Shown here piece by piece: positions 24,360-32,763 of a stretch of 51,647 nucleotides of DNA. How positions within the stretch are numbered: the stretch's first letter is position 1; every line of letters starts with the position of its first letter. A program made the position numbers and the translations under genes. Location of the stretch: positions 1 through 51,647 of the IMG/VR virus record IMGVR_UViG_3300025978_000007; one strand, written 5' to 3'. Below the pieces are notes generated by a model that ran no database searches, was not told the origin of the DNA, and worked only from the letters and a program-made list of their open reading frames with translations. Source of the stretch: a virus.

Positions 24360-25514
24360 TTAATATAAAGCTGTACCAGTTGATGTGTCGTCTGTGACTA
24401 AGATAGCCATTGATTTACGGCAAGTAAGCATAGGAAGTCCACTTAAATCAGATTCAATACTCAACTCACCTTTTTTAGAAAGAACAGAAAGTAATACATT
24501 ACCTGCTGAAGTAGCATAGTTATAATCACTATCCGGCAATCTTTGTTCAGGTGACAAAGTATACATGTAATCTCCTAAGTTTGTTCCAATTGTGGCTGCC
24601 ACACGACCATCCAAGAATGCGTTATCGCTTTCCATAGGAGTGTCAATATCACCATTTGCACTTGCAATATCAATAACTGCATCAATTTCCGTAAGAGCCG
24701 GTATCTTATACTGACCCTCCAATTTGATATTTATATCATCAATAGAAGGAGCATCTGAACTCTTGATCTTCTTATTTCCTGTTGTAATATAGGTAGTCAA
24801 TGCGTTTTGTGTACTTGACTGTGCAAGAATTTTACGAACCTCATCAGGATTGATAGCTAAAGTATCTATTCTGATATGCAAGTCTTTCCAAACTCGATAA
24901 ACGAATGTACTTAAATCTTTCAATGCAGTTGCATTTGTTTCATCGCTCCAAACGTAAGGAACATGGTACTTCTTTACTTGAAAATCAATTGCAAAAGGAA
25001 TTTGGGATAAGTTTTTCGTCTTATCAATGGTAGCCGTACCATTACTCCACTCTTCGAATGCCAATTTATCCATAGTGGTTAAAGGCATACGAGCGATAGG
25101 ATCAAATTTTTTTCTTAACATCTGTGTACGTTGGTCAGTTAACTGATCAATGACAGTTTGATTTATCGCACCACCATTCGAGTTGGTCACATAATTAGAG
25201 ATATAATCTTCTAATTTCTGCAATTCTACCAATTCATCCGAAGTCATAGGGAATATATTACCAAAGTGAGGAAGTTGACCATACGTAAATGCAGGTTTAC
25301 TCGTATTGATAATTGGTTTCCCTGAATGACGATCAACAAGTGATGCCATAGGCACACGACCGATAGCTTTTTCTATTCCTTTCCAATCCTTTGTTTCATT
25401 GAAACGTGGAGTAAAGTACTTAGAATATTGAGGTTGCGTCATTAGCGGTTCAAGCATAGTAATCATTGCTTGAAACTTACCGCTATCTGTTACTAAATCT
25501 ATAAATGGTATCAT
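24360..25514 (-). CDS. Major capsid protein (gpE-like)
   Basis: The 384-residue protein has sequence features of the lambda gpE-type HK97-fold capsid family: an N-terminal MIPFIDLVTDSGKFQAMITM, the central MPLTTMDKLAFEEWSNGTAT, LHIRIDTLAINPDEVRKILA, and a C-terminal LSGLPMLTCRKSMAILVTDD. Its location after scaffold and decoration-like genes and before connectors supports it. No protease gene is evident nearby. Confidence 0.85.
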   Translation of the reverse strand: MIPFIDLVTDSGKFQAMITMLEPLMTQPQYSKYFTPRFNETKDWKGIEKAIGRVPMASLVDRHSGKPIINTSKPAFTYGQLPHFGNIFPMTSDELVELQKLEDYISNYVTNSNGGAINQTVIDQLTDQRTQMLRKKFDPIARMPLTTMDKLAFEEWSNGTATIDKTKNLSQIPFAIDFQVKKYHVPYVWSDETNATALKDLSTFVYRVWKDLHIRIDTLAINPDEVRKILAQSSTQNALTTYITTGNKKIKSSDAPSIDDINIKLEGQYKIPALTEIDAVIDIASANGDIDTPMESDNAFLDGRVAATIGTNLGDYMYTLSPEQRLPDSDYNYATSAGNVLLSVLSKKGELSIESDLSGLPMLTCRKSMAILVTDDTSTGTALY

Positions 25515-25525
25515 AGTTCTTTATT

Positions 25526-26116
25526 TTAATATAACAGGAATCTTCCTGTTGCGTTCAATATTCCAATCTGTTTAGCAGAAAGTGGAGCAGCGAAATAAGT
25601 AGTATCCACATCCTGAAATATCCATCCTACAGCGGTTATTCTCTCCCCACCTTCAACATTATGCACTCTCTCTCCTAAAAGAGCATTTGCAGAATATTTC
25701 AATGTAGGTGTCGCACCTGCTGCAACTGCATTTTCTAAAGATTGACCTGCTATAGCTCCATCACAAGCTGCTGATAATGTAAGAACATCATAAGCTGTAT
25801 TTGTTGTTACAATAGCATTAATAGTCACTGCTGTTCCTGATACATATACTGCATCACCAACTTGAAAAAAATGTCCTTTATTAACTTCGGGAGCACTAGA
25901 AGTACCTCCGATAATATCAGCATTTTTTACAACGACAGCAATACGTGTGGTAAGATCAACATACAAAGGTGTGCCTATAGGTAGATCCACTCCTGCATTC
26001 ACATTAAAAGGGGACGCAATGTAAGCACCACCATTTGATAGCGTACGTTGCATATTATAGTTCCAACAAGCTTTTTGTGGAGCTGTCCCATCAACTATAC
26101 CGAAATCTTTTGACAT
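25526..26116 (-). CDS. Head decoration/head fibre-like protein
   Basis: This 196-residue Ala/Thr/Val-rich beta protein includes LPIGTPLYVDLTTRIAVVVK, FFQVGDAVYVSGTAVTINAI and FAAPLSAKQIGILNATGRF. Proteins of this type between scaffold and major capsid genes are usually capsid decoration or head-fibre proteins in Bacteroides phages. It starts 2 bp after the scaffold gene. Confidence 0.68.
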   Translation of the reverse strand: MSKDFGIVDGTAPQKACWNYNMQRTLSNGGAYIASPFNVNAGVDLPIGTPLYVDLTTRIAVVVKNADIIGGTSSAPEVNKGHFFQVGDAVYVSGTAVTINAIVTTNTAYDVLTLSAACDGAIAGQSLENAVAAGATPTLKYSANALLGERVHNVEGGERITAVGWIFQDVDTTYFAAPLSAKQIGILNATGRFLLY

Positions 26117-26118
26117 AA

Positions 26119-26778
26119 TTATTTCTTTTTATTGTTTTCTAGGATTCTTTTTATAGAATTATCCAAATCCTTATCGGTTACATCTTTGGACTTATGAGAA
26201 GGATCACCTGATCCAAAATCTTTAAATCCTCGTTTCGCCATTAAAGACTTGTAGGTGGCAACAGCTTTCTTTATGTCTTCTTCGGAAGAATCAATTTTCA
26301 ATGTAGCACGTACATATTTCTTATCTTCCGCTTCCAAACCTTTAGAATTCAAATCAAACAATTCCTCAAAAGACTTTTCTTTTTTGGTCTGTTCATTCTC
26401 TTTCTTTGAAGCCTCGAACTCTGCTTTGAGTTGATCAATCTCCGCTAACTTAGCCTTTATTTCCTCAGGAAGTTCTTTGGGTTTTTCTGGAGGATCTTTA
26501 GACTTATCCTTTTCCTCTAGTTTCTTCCTAGTTTCCGTACGAATCTTATCTGCAAGGGCTTGAAGACCCTTAGCGGTCGGCGTTGGATTTTTCAACTCAT
26601 TTTCTAACTCTTCTGTTGTATATTCCCTTAATGACTTTGGTTTATCCATAAATGTTTTGGCTTTACCAACCCACTTATTCAGATCCTCCTCTGTTTCAAA
26701 AGAAATCCCATCTCCGAGTGTTTCATCAATACCCTCAGCTTTGAGTTTACCGATTACTTGTTCTTTTTCTATTGCCAT
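26119..26778 (-). CDS. Capsid scaffolding protein
   Basis: This 219-residue, highly charged, coiled-coil protein (LRTETRKKLEEKDKSK-type stretches, KAKLAEIDQLKAEFEASKKE) has a basic C-terminus (DNSIKRILENNKKK). It lies between portal and capsid genes, as scaffold proteins do. A Bacteroidetes-type promoter lies directly upstream (26800-26830), marking it as the first gene of the structural transcript. Confidence 0.78.
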   Translation of the reverse strand: MAIEKEQVIGKLKAEGIDETLGDGISFETEEDLNKWVGKAKTFMDKPKSLREYTTEELENELKNPTPTAKGLQALADKIRTETRKKLEEKDKSKDPPEKPKELPEEIKAKLAEIDQLKAEFEASKKENEQTKKEKSFEELFDLNSKGLEAEDKKYVRATLKIDSSEEDIKKAVATYKSLMAKRGFKDFGSGDPSHKSKDVTDKDLDNSIKRILENNKKK

Positions 26779-26799
26779 TAGTATAAAAATTTTATATTA

Positions 26800-26830
26800 C
26801 AAATATATTATTTAATCTTAAACAAACAAA
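26800..26830 (-). promoter_or_regulatory. Bacteroidetes-type promoter for scaffold/capsid genes
   Basis: On the minus strand TTTG (26827-26830), a 19-base spacer and TATATTTG (26800-26807) match the -33/-7 consensus of the Bacteroidetes primary sigma factor. The -33 box lies inside a perfect palindrome (AAACAAAA, C, TTTTGTTT; 26824-26840), which may be an operator or a small hairpin ending the portal transcript. Confidence 0.72.
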
Positions 26831-26854
26831 ACTTTTGTTTATTTTTAATATCCA

Positions 26855-28327
26855 TTATCCTCCATTGACACCATTAGGATTAGGCAAACTATTATCAATT
26901 GGCTTAGTGGTAGTTGAGGCTGTTGCTTCTTGTTGTGTCACATCAAACTTTTCTTTAATAGCTTTTACCGTTGCAGGGTCATTGAAATCAATTTGACTTG
27001 CTGCACGTTCATACGTAGTCAAATGCGCACCAACTGCAACTGACAAAGTATTTATCAAATCATCAATTGAACTGGGAAGCAACGAATTATAGGTAAATGA
27101 TATATCCAAATTAAGGATATTTTCATCTTCAAGTATGACCGCCCCCATAGATTTAAGTATAGAGATGCATCTACGTATCATATCGTCCCATACAGCCTGT
27201 TTTTCTGCCATCTTGGCGAATACATGGGTAAACATAAGGGACATTGATTTGCTGCTTAAATTGCCCGATACCGCTTTAGTAAGCAACTCATATAAATCAG
27301 GATAAGTAAAACGATAAATATCTTTCTCGTTATTCTCCATTTCAAGTTTTACACTTTCGGGGGCACTGGATATTTCCAAATATTTCATATCTGCCGTTCC
27401 CGAAGTCGTACCTTCCAAGGAAGATCCCGAAGATTGTATCTCATAAATCTTTACCGCATCATTTATTTTTGGTTTGGTTGCCAATTTACCATGAACGACT
27501 AATGCCGGGTTACCAATTCTAACATTCACATCTGAATGTTGCGATCTAGCATAATCCTGCTTATCAATCAGATCGCGGACAAACCAATATTCGGGATAGT
27601 CCTGCTCAAAGTAAGCGAAAAGAAGTTTATCTTTTATAGGTGATTCCTTTGGATAACCTGCAACCAATTCAAGACCTTCATATCTGTACCATTTATCCTG
27701 CAAGTATAATTCGGTAGTATCTACATCCTGATATAGAACGCCATCTACTATTTTATCTCTAAGGTAACGAATAACAATGCAGTCCATCTTCCCATTTTCA
27801 TCCTTATGCCGGTATATCTCATATCCCTTACCGATAGATAAGACTTTGCCTTTTATCTTCTGTGATTCTTCATCATAAAAGAATTGAATGGCTGCACGCG
27901 TTTCAATACCTGTGATCTTAGCTACCTCCCGAAGCAACGTAATAATATTTGATTTATTCCAAACATTATCCATCCAATTTTGATAAGACTTGATATCCTT
28001 ATCTACGTCTGAGGTAAATACGATATTCAATCCTTTTCCCATAAGCCAAGAAGAGGCTGTCATAATTATTTGTTGCTGATAGGGTAAAGCCAAACGGGTA
28101 TGTGTCTTTTTGTGAGGTATCCATTCAGATTTATTCGTTTCAGGGTCAATCTCTTTCTCCTTTATCCATTCGTCCCTAAGTTCAGGATCATGCAAGATCT
28201 TATGGTCGTTATTATAGAATCGGATGCTCTTTCTAACGTCCCCTAAAGTAAGTCGACTTTGGTTCTTTTTCAATAGATTCAATTCTTGACCTATATCGTT
28301 CAGTGTTAATATCTCTTCTGCTTTCAT
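26855..28327 (-). CDS. Portal protein (SPP1 gp6-like)
   Basis: This 490-residue protein lies next to terminase. It starts MKAEEILTLNDIGQELNLLK and has YNNDHKIL, ETRAAIQFFYDEESQ, DLIDKQDYARSQHSDVNVRI, YEIQSSGSSLEG and a long helical C-terminus (LINTLSVAVGAHLTTYERAA) ending in a Thr/Asn/Pro tail. These are typical of SPP1-type portals that form the dodecameric DNA gate. A 76-bp promoter region separates it from the scaffold gene. Confidence 0.88.
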   Translation of the reverse strand: MKAEEILTLNDIGQELNLLKKNQSRLTLGDVRKSIRFYNNDHKILHDPELRDEWIKEKEIDPETNKSEWIPHKKTHTRLALPYQQQIIMTASSWLMGKGLNIVFTSDVDKDIKSYQNWMDNVWNKSNIITLLREVAKITGIETRAAIQFFYDEESQKIKGKVLSIGKGYEIYRHKDENGKMDCIVIRYLRDKIVDGVLYQDVDTTELYLQDKWYRYEGLELVAGYPKESPIKDKLLFAYFEQDYPEYWFVRDLIDKQDYARSQHSDVNVRIGNPALVVHGKLATKPKINDAVKIYEIQSSGSSLEGTTSGTADMKYLEISSAPESVKLEMENNEKDIYRFTYPDLYELLTKAVSGNLSSKSMSLMFTHVFAKMAEKQAVWDDMIRRCISILKSMGAVILEDENILNLDISFTYNSLLPSSIDDLINTLSVAVGAHLTTYERAASQIDFNDPATVKAIKEKFDVTQQEATASTTTKPIDNSLPNPNGVNGG

Positions 28328-28329
28328 GA

Positions 28330-29790
28330 TTATAATTTTATTTGTTCAACTCCTATTTCATCAGATGGCCATGCATCCTCATCCGATAATTCATTTCCCT
28401 CATATCCTATTTCATTTATCAATCTTCTCAACATTGATAATGAATCAGGTGCATCATCATGTTGATCTTTCTTTCCCTTGACATAAGCGGTTACTTGCTG
28501 CATGAACAAATCATAATCACTCCCGTCTTTATATCCTGTCGGATTGGTTTCTTTATTATAAGGCGAACGGAATACGATATGTTTCTTTATCCAAAAGGCA
28601 TCAGTCAATATTCTTGTTTCCTTGTTTGAGGTTGTTTGCTTCCAATAGAATGAAGTGTTAGGAACATCTTTCTCAATATTCTTTGCAAACAACTTACCTC
28701 CATTATTACTTTCAAATCTAGCAATATCTACTTTATTATCAATGAAGGCACCCTTAAGCATAGGTTCGGTAAGCTCCATCTCCATTTGGGTAAATATCAC
28801 ATCGGATAAGTAATACAAATTTCCTTTTTTCTTTGCCATCGGGCAAGATAAGTAATCCGTTCCCGTATCAGCCGTATCGCATACACATATATTAGATTCC
28901 CACATGGTAGGTTCGTCCGTGTAGAACATTAATTCTGATGCCTTGAATAGTTGACCCTTGATATCTATAGGTTTCTGCATGTATTCAGCCGACCAAGTCA
29001 TGGGAGATATCTTTCTTTTTGTTTTTAGATATTGATCAGTGCTTTGTACCTCTTCGCAAAAAGACTTGTTATCCTTATTCAGTGCAGGTATACTAACAAT
29101 ATAGTCGTAATCGCTTATATTACGACCTATTACATCGTTTTTAGTCCAACGGGTACCAATGTCTATCCTACAGCAATTACCCTCTAAACGTGATCCCATT
29201 GCAGACTCATCCCATGATACTATTCGCTCATTTGTCAAGTCCGACAAGGCATCTTCCATCTTTTTAAACAAGTCATCTGTTATTGCTAGTAAAGAAGAAC
29301 CAAAACCAATAATTGACCCCCCAACTCCGGCACCGAAATAAGAGGTTTGCTTTGCGGTATCTAAAGATATTTGTTTTGCATTGTTTATTTTAAGTGATAT
29401 TGAGTTTTCAAAGCATTCATGCCACTTAGAATCAGTCAACATCTTGCTCACATCTTTAGTAAGTTTCATATGTAGGTCAGCCGTACAGGTATTTCGCATA
29501 ATTGACCCTTCTGGGAAGTGACCCAACATAAAAGAGCAAAAAAGAGATGTTAAATAGCTTTTCCCGGCACGTGGCGGAGTAGATATAGCTATTCTTATCT
29601 GATTGCCAGTACTATAAGCATCATAAACCATTTGGAATGCCTTTATAGCTTCTCCTAATGCCTTGCGTTTAGAGAAAAAATCAACATCCCAATAAAGACA
29701 ATAAGACCTGAAAGAACCCTTTTTTGCTTCACGCCTCCAAATTTCTTTCTGTGCTTTAATGGCTAGTTCTATGTTTTCCCTATTATTCAT
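28330..29790 (-). CDS. terL: Terminase large subunit
   Basis: This 486-residue packaging ATPase/nuclease has Walker A PPRAGKS at residues 72-78, Walker B LLAITDD at about 167-173, and nuclease acidic motifs CDTADTGTDY (near 303), FESNNGG (near 355) and HDDAPDSLSML (near 450). The order and spacing match HK97/T4-type TerL. It overlaps the small-subunit gene by 8 bp and is 2 bp from portal. Confidence 0.96.
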   Translation of the reverse strand: MNNRENIELAIKAQKEIWRREAKKGSFRSYCLYWDVDFFSKRKALGEAIKAFQMVYDAYSTGNQIRIAISTPPRAGKSYLTSLFCSFMLGHFPEGSIMRNTCTADLHMKLTKDVSKMLTDSKWHECFENSISLKINNAKQISLDTAKQTSYFGAGVGGSIIGFGSSLLAITDDLFKKMEDALSDLTNERIVSWDESAMGSRLEGNCCRIDIGTRWTKNDVIGRNISDYDYIVSIPALNKDNKSFCEEVQSTDQYLKTKRKISPMTWSAEYMQKPIDIKGQLFKASELMFYTDEPTMWESNICVCDTADTGTDYLSCPMAKKKGNLYYLSDVIFTQMEMELTEPMLKGAFIDNKVDIARFESNNGGKLFAKNIEKDVPNTSFYWKQTTSNKETRILTDAFWIKKHIVFRSPYNKETNPTGYKDGSDYDLFMQQVTAYVKGKKDQHDDAPDSLSMLRRLINEIGYEGNELSDEDAWPSDEIGVEQIKL

Positions 29791-30349
29791 CTTTCACTAT
29801 TTGTGCGTCTTCTACATTACTTGCCAATTCCTTTAGTTGTTCATCGCTGAAATTACTCATATCGTTGGATTTTTGGTTGTTTTCAGGCGTTTTATCCCAT
29901 CCCATAAGTCCGATAAGGGCATTTGCGGCACTAATTTTGTCATACAACAGTAATTCCTGCCCTGAACGAGAGTATTTTATGCCCCTGAAAGCCGTACGCA
30001 TCGATCTGCTCCACTCTTTCATCGGTTTGAATATAATCCTGCCCATCTCGTCCTCTTTATAATAATCAACCGCCTCAACGTCGATTACCCTTTTTAATGT
30101 AATAGCTACGTCTTGTCGGTTAATAGTCTTCAATACTCGTCTATCGTCGTAGTATTGGTTTATTTTTTTGATAACAAAATCATCTGTGCATAAGGATGAG
30201 GCTTTCTCCATTGCGTCCACGTCTGGCAATATATCATTGAACGCAATATTATAAGCCTTCGCAGGGTCTTTGCCTGAAGCAACTAACCTTGCGAAGGTAT
30301 CTCTCTTTTCATCGAGAGAGTATTTAGTTATGGAATTAAGAGTTGCCAT
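29783..30349 (-). CDS. terS: Terminase small subunit
   Basis: This 188-residue protein overlaps terL. Its N-terminal region (YSLDEKRDTFARLVASGKDPAKAYNIAF) is a terminase-2/HTH-like DNA-recognition helix region, with a middle segment (TLKRVIDVEAVDYYKEDEMG) and an acidic, flexible tail. It would recognise the packaging site and load TerL. The structured non-coding segment at 30370-30463 lies just upstream. Confidence 0.82.
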   Translation of the reverse strand: MATLNSITKYSLDEKRDTFARLVASGKDPAKAYNIAFNDILPDVDAMEKASSLCTDDFVIKKINQYYDDRRVLKTINRQDVAITLKRVIDVEAVDYYKEDEMGRIIFKPMKEWSRSMRTAFRGIKYSRSGQELLLYDKISAANALIGLMGWDKTPENNQKSNDMSNFSDEQLKELASNVEDAQIVKDE

Positions 30350-30369
30350 ATTTTATCCTTTTTAAAAGA

Positions 30370-30463
30370 TGCCCCTCCAAGCTAGTAGTCCAACGTACAT
30401 ATTTCAATTTTTAGCCGTTGGCGTGCATTTGCTACTTTTAAACTACAACGGGAAACAGGGGCA
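30370..30463 (-). other. Structured non-coding element upstream of terS
   Basis: The 94-base segment is closed by a 7-bp stem (TGCCCCT 30370-30376 with AGGGGCA 30457-30463). Inside, GTAGT (30385-30389) pairs with ACTAC (30442-30446), and CCAACG (30390-30395) with CGTTGG (30416-30421). It contains no plausible ORF. It could be a tRNA-like or regulatory RNA in the terS leader, or a DNA packaging site. It does not fit a normal tRNA. Confidence 0.42.
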
Positions 30464-30482
30464 ATGCGCTTTCCATCTAGAG

Positions 30483-30555
30483 CGGAAAATATAGGATTCG
30501 AACCTATGACCCTTCGCTTAACAGGCGAACGCTCTAACCTCTGAGCTAATTATCC
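30483..30555 (-). tRNA. tRNA-Asn (anticodon GTT)
   Basis: A 73-base cloverleaf on the minus strand: D-arm GCTCAGAGGTTAGAGC, anticodon stem TTCGC/GCGAA around loop CTGTTAA (anticodon GTT), and T-arm ATAGGTTCGAATCCTAT. The acceptor GGATAAT/ATTTTCC has one T-T mismatch. CCA is not encoded. It lies in the gap between the lipoprotein gene and terS, and probably supports AAC/AAU decoding in this Asn-rich phage. Confidence 0.9.
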
Positions 30556-30652
30556 TTCTGCACCAACTTATATTTCTCGTGGTGCCAGAGTTTTGTTACA
30601 CTTATGTTCCCTAACAGTAACTTCTAGGAGCTTATCGCTCGAGCTACACCAA

Positions 30653-30829
30653 TTATTTTAGATGTGGCATCTCATTATATCCTTTGCACAGAAAGTCATA
30701 CTCGCTATAAGTCAACTCACCTTTGATATATTCTTGATAATATCTAGGTTTTGGACTTTGATTTACTTCTCTTATCGAACTACATGAGCACATAAGAGAA
30801 CAAATTCCGAAAAATATAAGTTTTTTCAT
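30653..30829 (-). CDS. Small lipoprotein (58 aa)
   Basis: ATG 30829 to TAA 30653 encodes MKKLIFFGICSLMCSCSS followed by a short soluble part (REVNQSPKPRYYQEY, ...MPHLK). A basic N-terminus, hydrophobic core and cysteines near residue 14 form a lipobox-like signal (lipidation probable at Cys14 or Cys16). A small lipoprotein beside the endolysin gene could be an o-spanin or an exclusion factor; neither can be proven. It is upstream of the tRNA. Confidence 0.66.
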   Translation of the reverse strand: MKKLIFFGICSLMCSCSSIREVNQSPKPRYYQEYIKGELTYSEYDFLCKGYNEMPHLK

Positions 30830-30879
30830 TTGACAAATATACTTATTAATCTCAAATAATGATATTTTTTCACAAACTT

Positions 30880-31380
30880 TTATCTTATACCCAATCTTGC
30901 CAACGTCTTATACATTGACTTGATATTTTCTGCATAGTTCGGGTCAGTGGCATATTTCTTTGTCCCTGATTGCAATAACTCTACAAACTTAATAGGATCG
31001 TTTCGATACTTCCAAGCTTCGGTAAATCCTTCCAATACCTTATTGTGGTCTAAGATAGCCTCGTGTAAAGAATCATAATCCCTAAACCATAACTCTGCCA
31101 CGTATTTATTGTTTCCTGTCTTCAATTTGACACAAGAAACGATTCTTTCTCCTACTTGAAGAACAGGTTGTTTCTTAAGTATCTCGGTCGTTCTTATCAA
31201 TACCCGTTTCCCTTTCCATGAAGAGGTTGCCTTGACACCCCAAAGATTGAATTCACCTATCTTACTTCTCATCCAACCTGTCTCCCAGCATGCTTGTGCC
31301 GTAATGAACAATGGGGATACTCCACAACCGACCGCCTCATTGTAAATTCCTTGTGCTATTTGCTTATTCTTTTCACTCAT
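30880..31380 (-). CDS. Endolysin: GH73-type N-acetylglucosaminidase
   Basis: The start is ATG 31380; the frame extends to a TTG at 31386 that overlaps the upstream gene. The 166-residue single-domain enzyme has LFITAQACWETGWMRSKIGE with the likely catalytic Glu33, then FNLWGVKATSSWKGKRVL. This is the GH73/FlgJ-type (LYZ2) layout. It would cleave the GlcNAc-MurNAc backbone of peptidoglycan. No signal peptide is seen, so it needs a holin. It is far from the membrane-protein cluster at 7-8.6 kb. Confidence 0.86.
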   Translation of the reverse strand: MSEKNKQIAQGIYNEAVGCGVSPLFITAQACWETGWMRSKIGEFNLWGVKATSSWKGKRVLIRTTEILKKQPVLQVGERIVSCVKLKTGNNKYVAELWFRDYDSLHEAILDHNKVLEGFTEAWKYRNDPIKFVELLQSGTKKYATDPNYAENIKSMYKTLARLGIR

Positions 31381-31382
31381 AA

Positions 31383-32132
31383 TCAATATCCAATTTGTTT
31401 TTTAATTTTACTAATATCACCTTCGTAAGGGAGTATCACCATTTTACCTCCATCTGGTAACTTAATATGATAATTTTTTCCCTGATATTTTAAATCTGCA
31501 AAAGTCTTACACTCATACCACTCTTTAGATAAATATCCATCACTATAATGGCATATATCCAACGAGTACGTTACGCCCACTCCTACGTCTGACATCATAT
31601 TGTCAACCGCAAACATAACGTCATAAAAGTGAAATCCTTTTAAGCATTCATCAAACTTCTCTTTTATTCTATCACGTCTTATCGCAATAAACATTCCATC
31701 AACAGTACATACAGGTACCAAATCATTATTTCTGAATGCAGGAGAGAATAAGATATATTTAGGAGGACCTGGTTTATACTTATTATACTGAACCAACGTC
31801 CCGATACTTTGACCGCCTTTACCCAACCAACCCGATCTATCCCAAACGTTACTGCCCACCACTCCGATCACTCCATATTTCGGATGTTTCTCGAATAAGT
31901 CATAAATGATCTTATCAAATCCATTCGTTAAGATGTTTACGTCATTATGGCAAAGGATAATTGTATCGTTCTTACTTTCTTTAATCGCTTCATTATATGC
32001 CTTACAAATAGAGGTATATCCTAACTTAGGAATTACTTCTAAGTTAGTAATGCTCTTTTCATTGATATTATCCAGGAATTTTTTATCCTTTGATTCGTCC
32101 AAAGTGCAATATGCCAAACTAACTCCTATCAT
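31383..32132 (-). CDS. Glycosyltransferase, GT-A fold (StrF-like)
   Basis: I choose ATG 32132 (MIGVSLAYCTLDESKD), which overlaps the upstream gene by 14 bases; the longer frame lies within that gene. The 249-residue protein has SICKAYNEAI, IILCHNDVNIL (in place of DxD), PVCTVDGMFIAIRRD and FHFYDVMFA, as in Glyco_tranf_2_5/StrF proteins. Substrate is unknown. With its neighbour it may glycosylate virion proteins or host surface molecules, since it sits in the late operon. Confidence 0.82.
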   Translation of the reverse strand: MIGVSLAYCTLDESKDKKFLDNINEKSITNLEVIPKLGYTSICKAYNEAIKESKNDTIILCHNDVNILTNGFDKIIYDLFEKHPKYGVIGVVGSNVWDRSGWLGKGGQSIGTLVQYNKYKPGPPKYILFSPAFRNNDLVPVCTVDGMFIAIRRDRIKEKFDECLKGFHFYDVMFAVDNMMSDVGVGVTYSLDICHYSDGYLSKEWYECKTFADLKYQGKNYHIKLPDGGKMVILPYEGDISKIKKQIGY

Positions 32133-32763
32133 ATCCAATGTAATTTCCACCGTTAACCTCTTCCTGAAATAATGGTTCATTCTTTTTAATGAGCCTATTC
32201 TTCTCTTCTTGCGTCATGTTCGGAATACTAGCCTCTGCATACATATCCATTGAGTGAAGATACATATTGATCCAAACAGGAGTAGGATAACCGGTTCCAC
32301 AATGACCTAGCAGCCCAGCTTTTTTTGCCCTAATCGAATAGCCTACATCTTCCCATCCATACCTGTCATACTTCTCGTTATAATATCCAATCGTTTCAAT
32401 GCATTTTCTATCCATAAAGAAGTATGCACCTATATAAGGGTTACGAGAGACTACCGTATCTCCTGAACCTGAAACAATATCTATTCCTTTAAAATCCAAC
32501 CCTGCCAAGTAATGTACGTCATATCTATTAGACCATTCAATGATTTTCTCTTGCCAACCATCAATAACAGGAATGCAGTCGTCATCAAATAGGAATATAT
32601 ATTCTTTTCCATCTTCATAGAACTTATGAATCAACTCATTCTTTGAATATGAAGATCCACGTCTTTCCTTATCTACAAAAATAGTTGGGAAATACTCAAT
32701 TAACCTAGGATCTACTTTACGTATCCCGCAAGTAACTACTCCAATTCCTACGTTACTTTCCAT
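32119..32763 (-). CDS. Glycosyltransferase, GT-A fold (family 2-like)
   Basis: This 214-residue enzyme has the nucleotide-sugar-binding DDD (residues 60-62, FLFDDDCIP), a downstream YIGAYFFMDRKCIETIGYY and the acceptor-side GWEDVGYSIRAKKAG (ED motif), typical of GT2-like transferases. It overlaps both neighbours. Paired glycosyltransferases in a late phage operon suggest capsid or tail glycosylation or serotype alteration (inference). Confidence 0.85.
   Translation of the reverse strand: MESNVGIGVVTCGIRKVDPRLIEYFPTIFVDKERRGSSYSKNELIHKFYEDGKEYIFLFDDDCIPVIDGWQEKIIEWSNRYDVHYLAGLDFKGIDIVSGSGDTVVSRNPYIGAYFFMDRKCIETIGYYNEKYDRYGWEDVGYSIRAKKAGLLGHCGTGYPTPVWINMYLHSMDMYAEASIPNMTQEEKNRLIKKNEPLFQEEVNGGNYIGYDRS

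Noticed and set aside
30566-30650. A second tRNA upstream of tRNA-Asn on the minus strand.
   Set aside because: The acceptor ends pair partly, but there is no T-arm consensus, the anticodon stem has a 9-base loop or a mismatch, and position 33 is not T. Reported only as a structured element.
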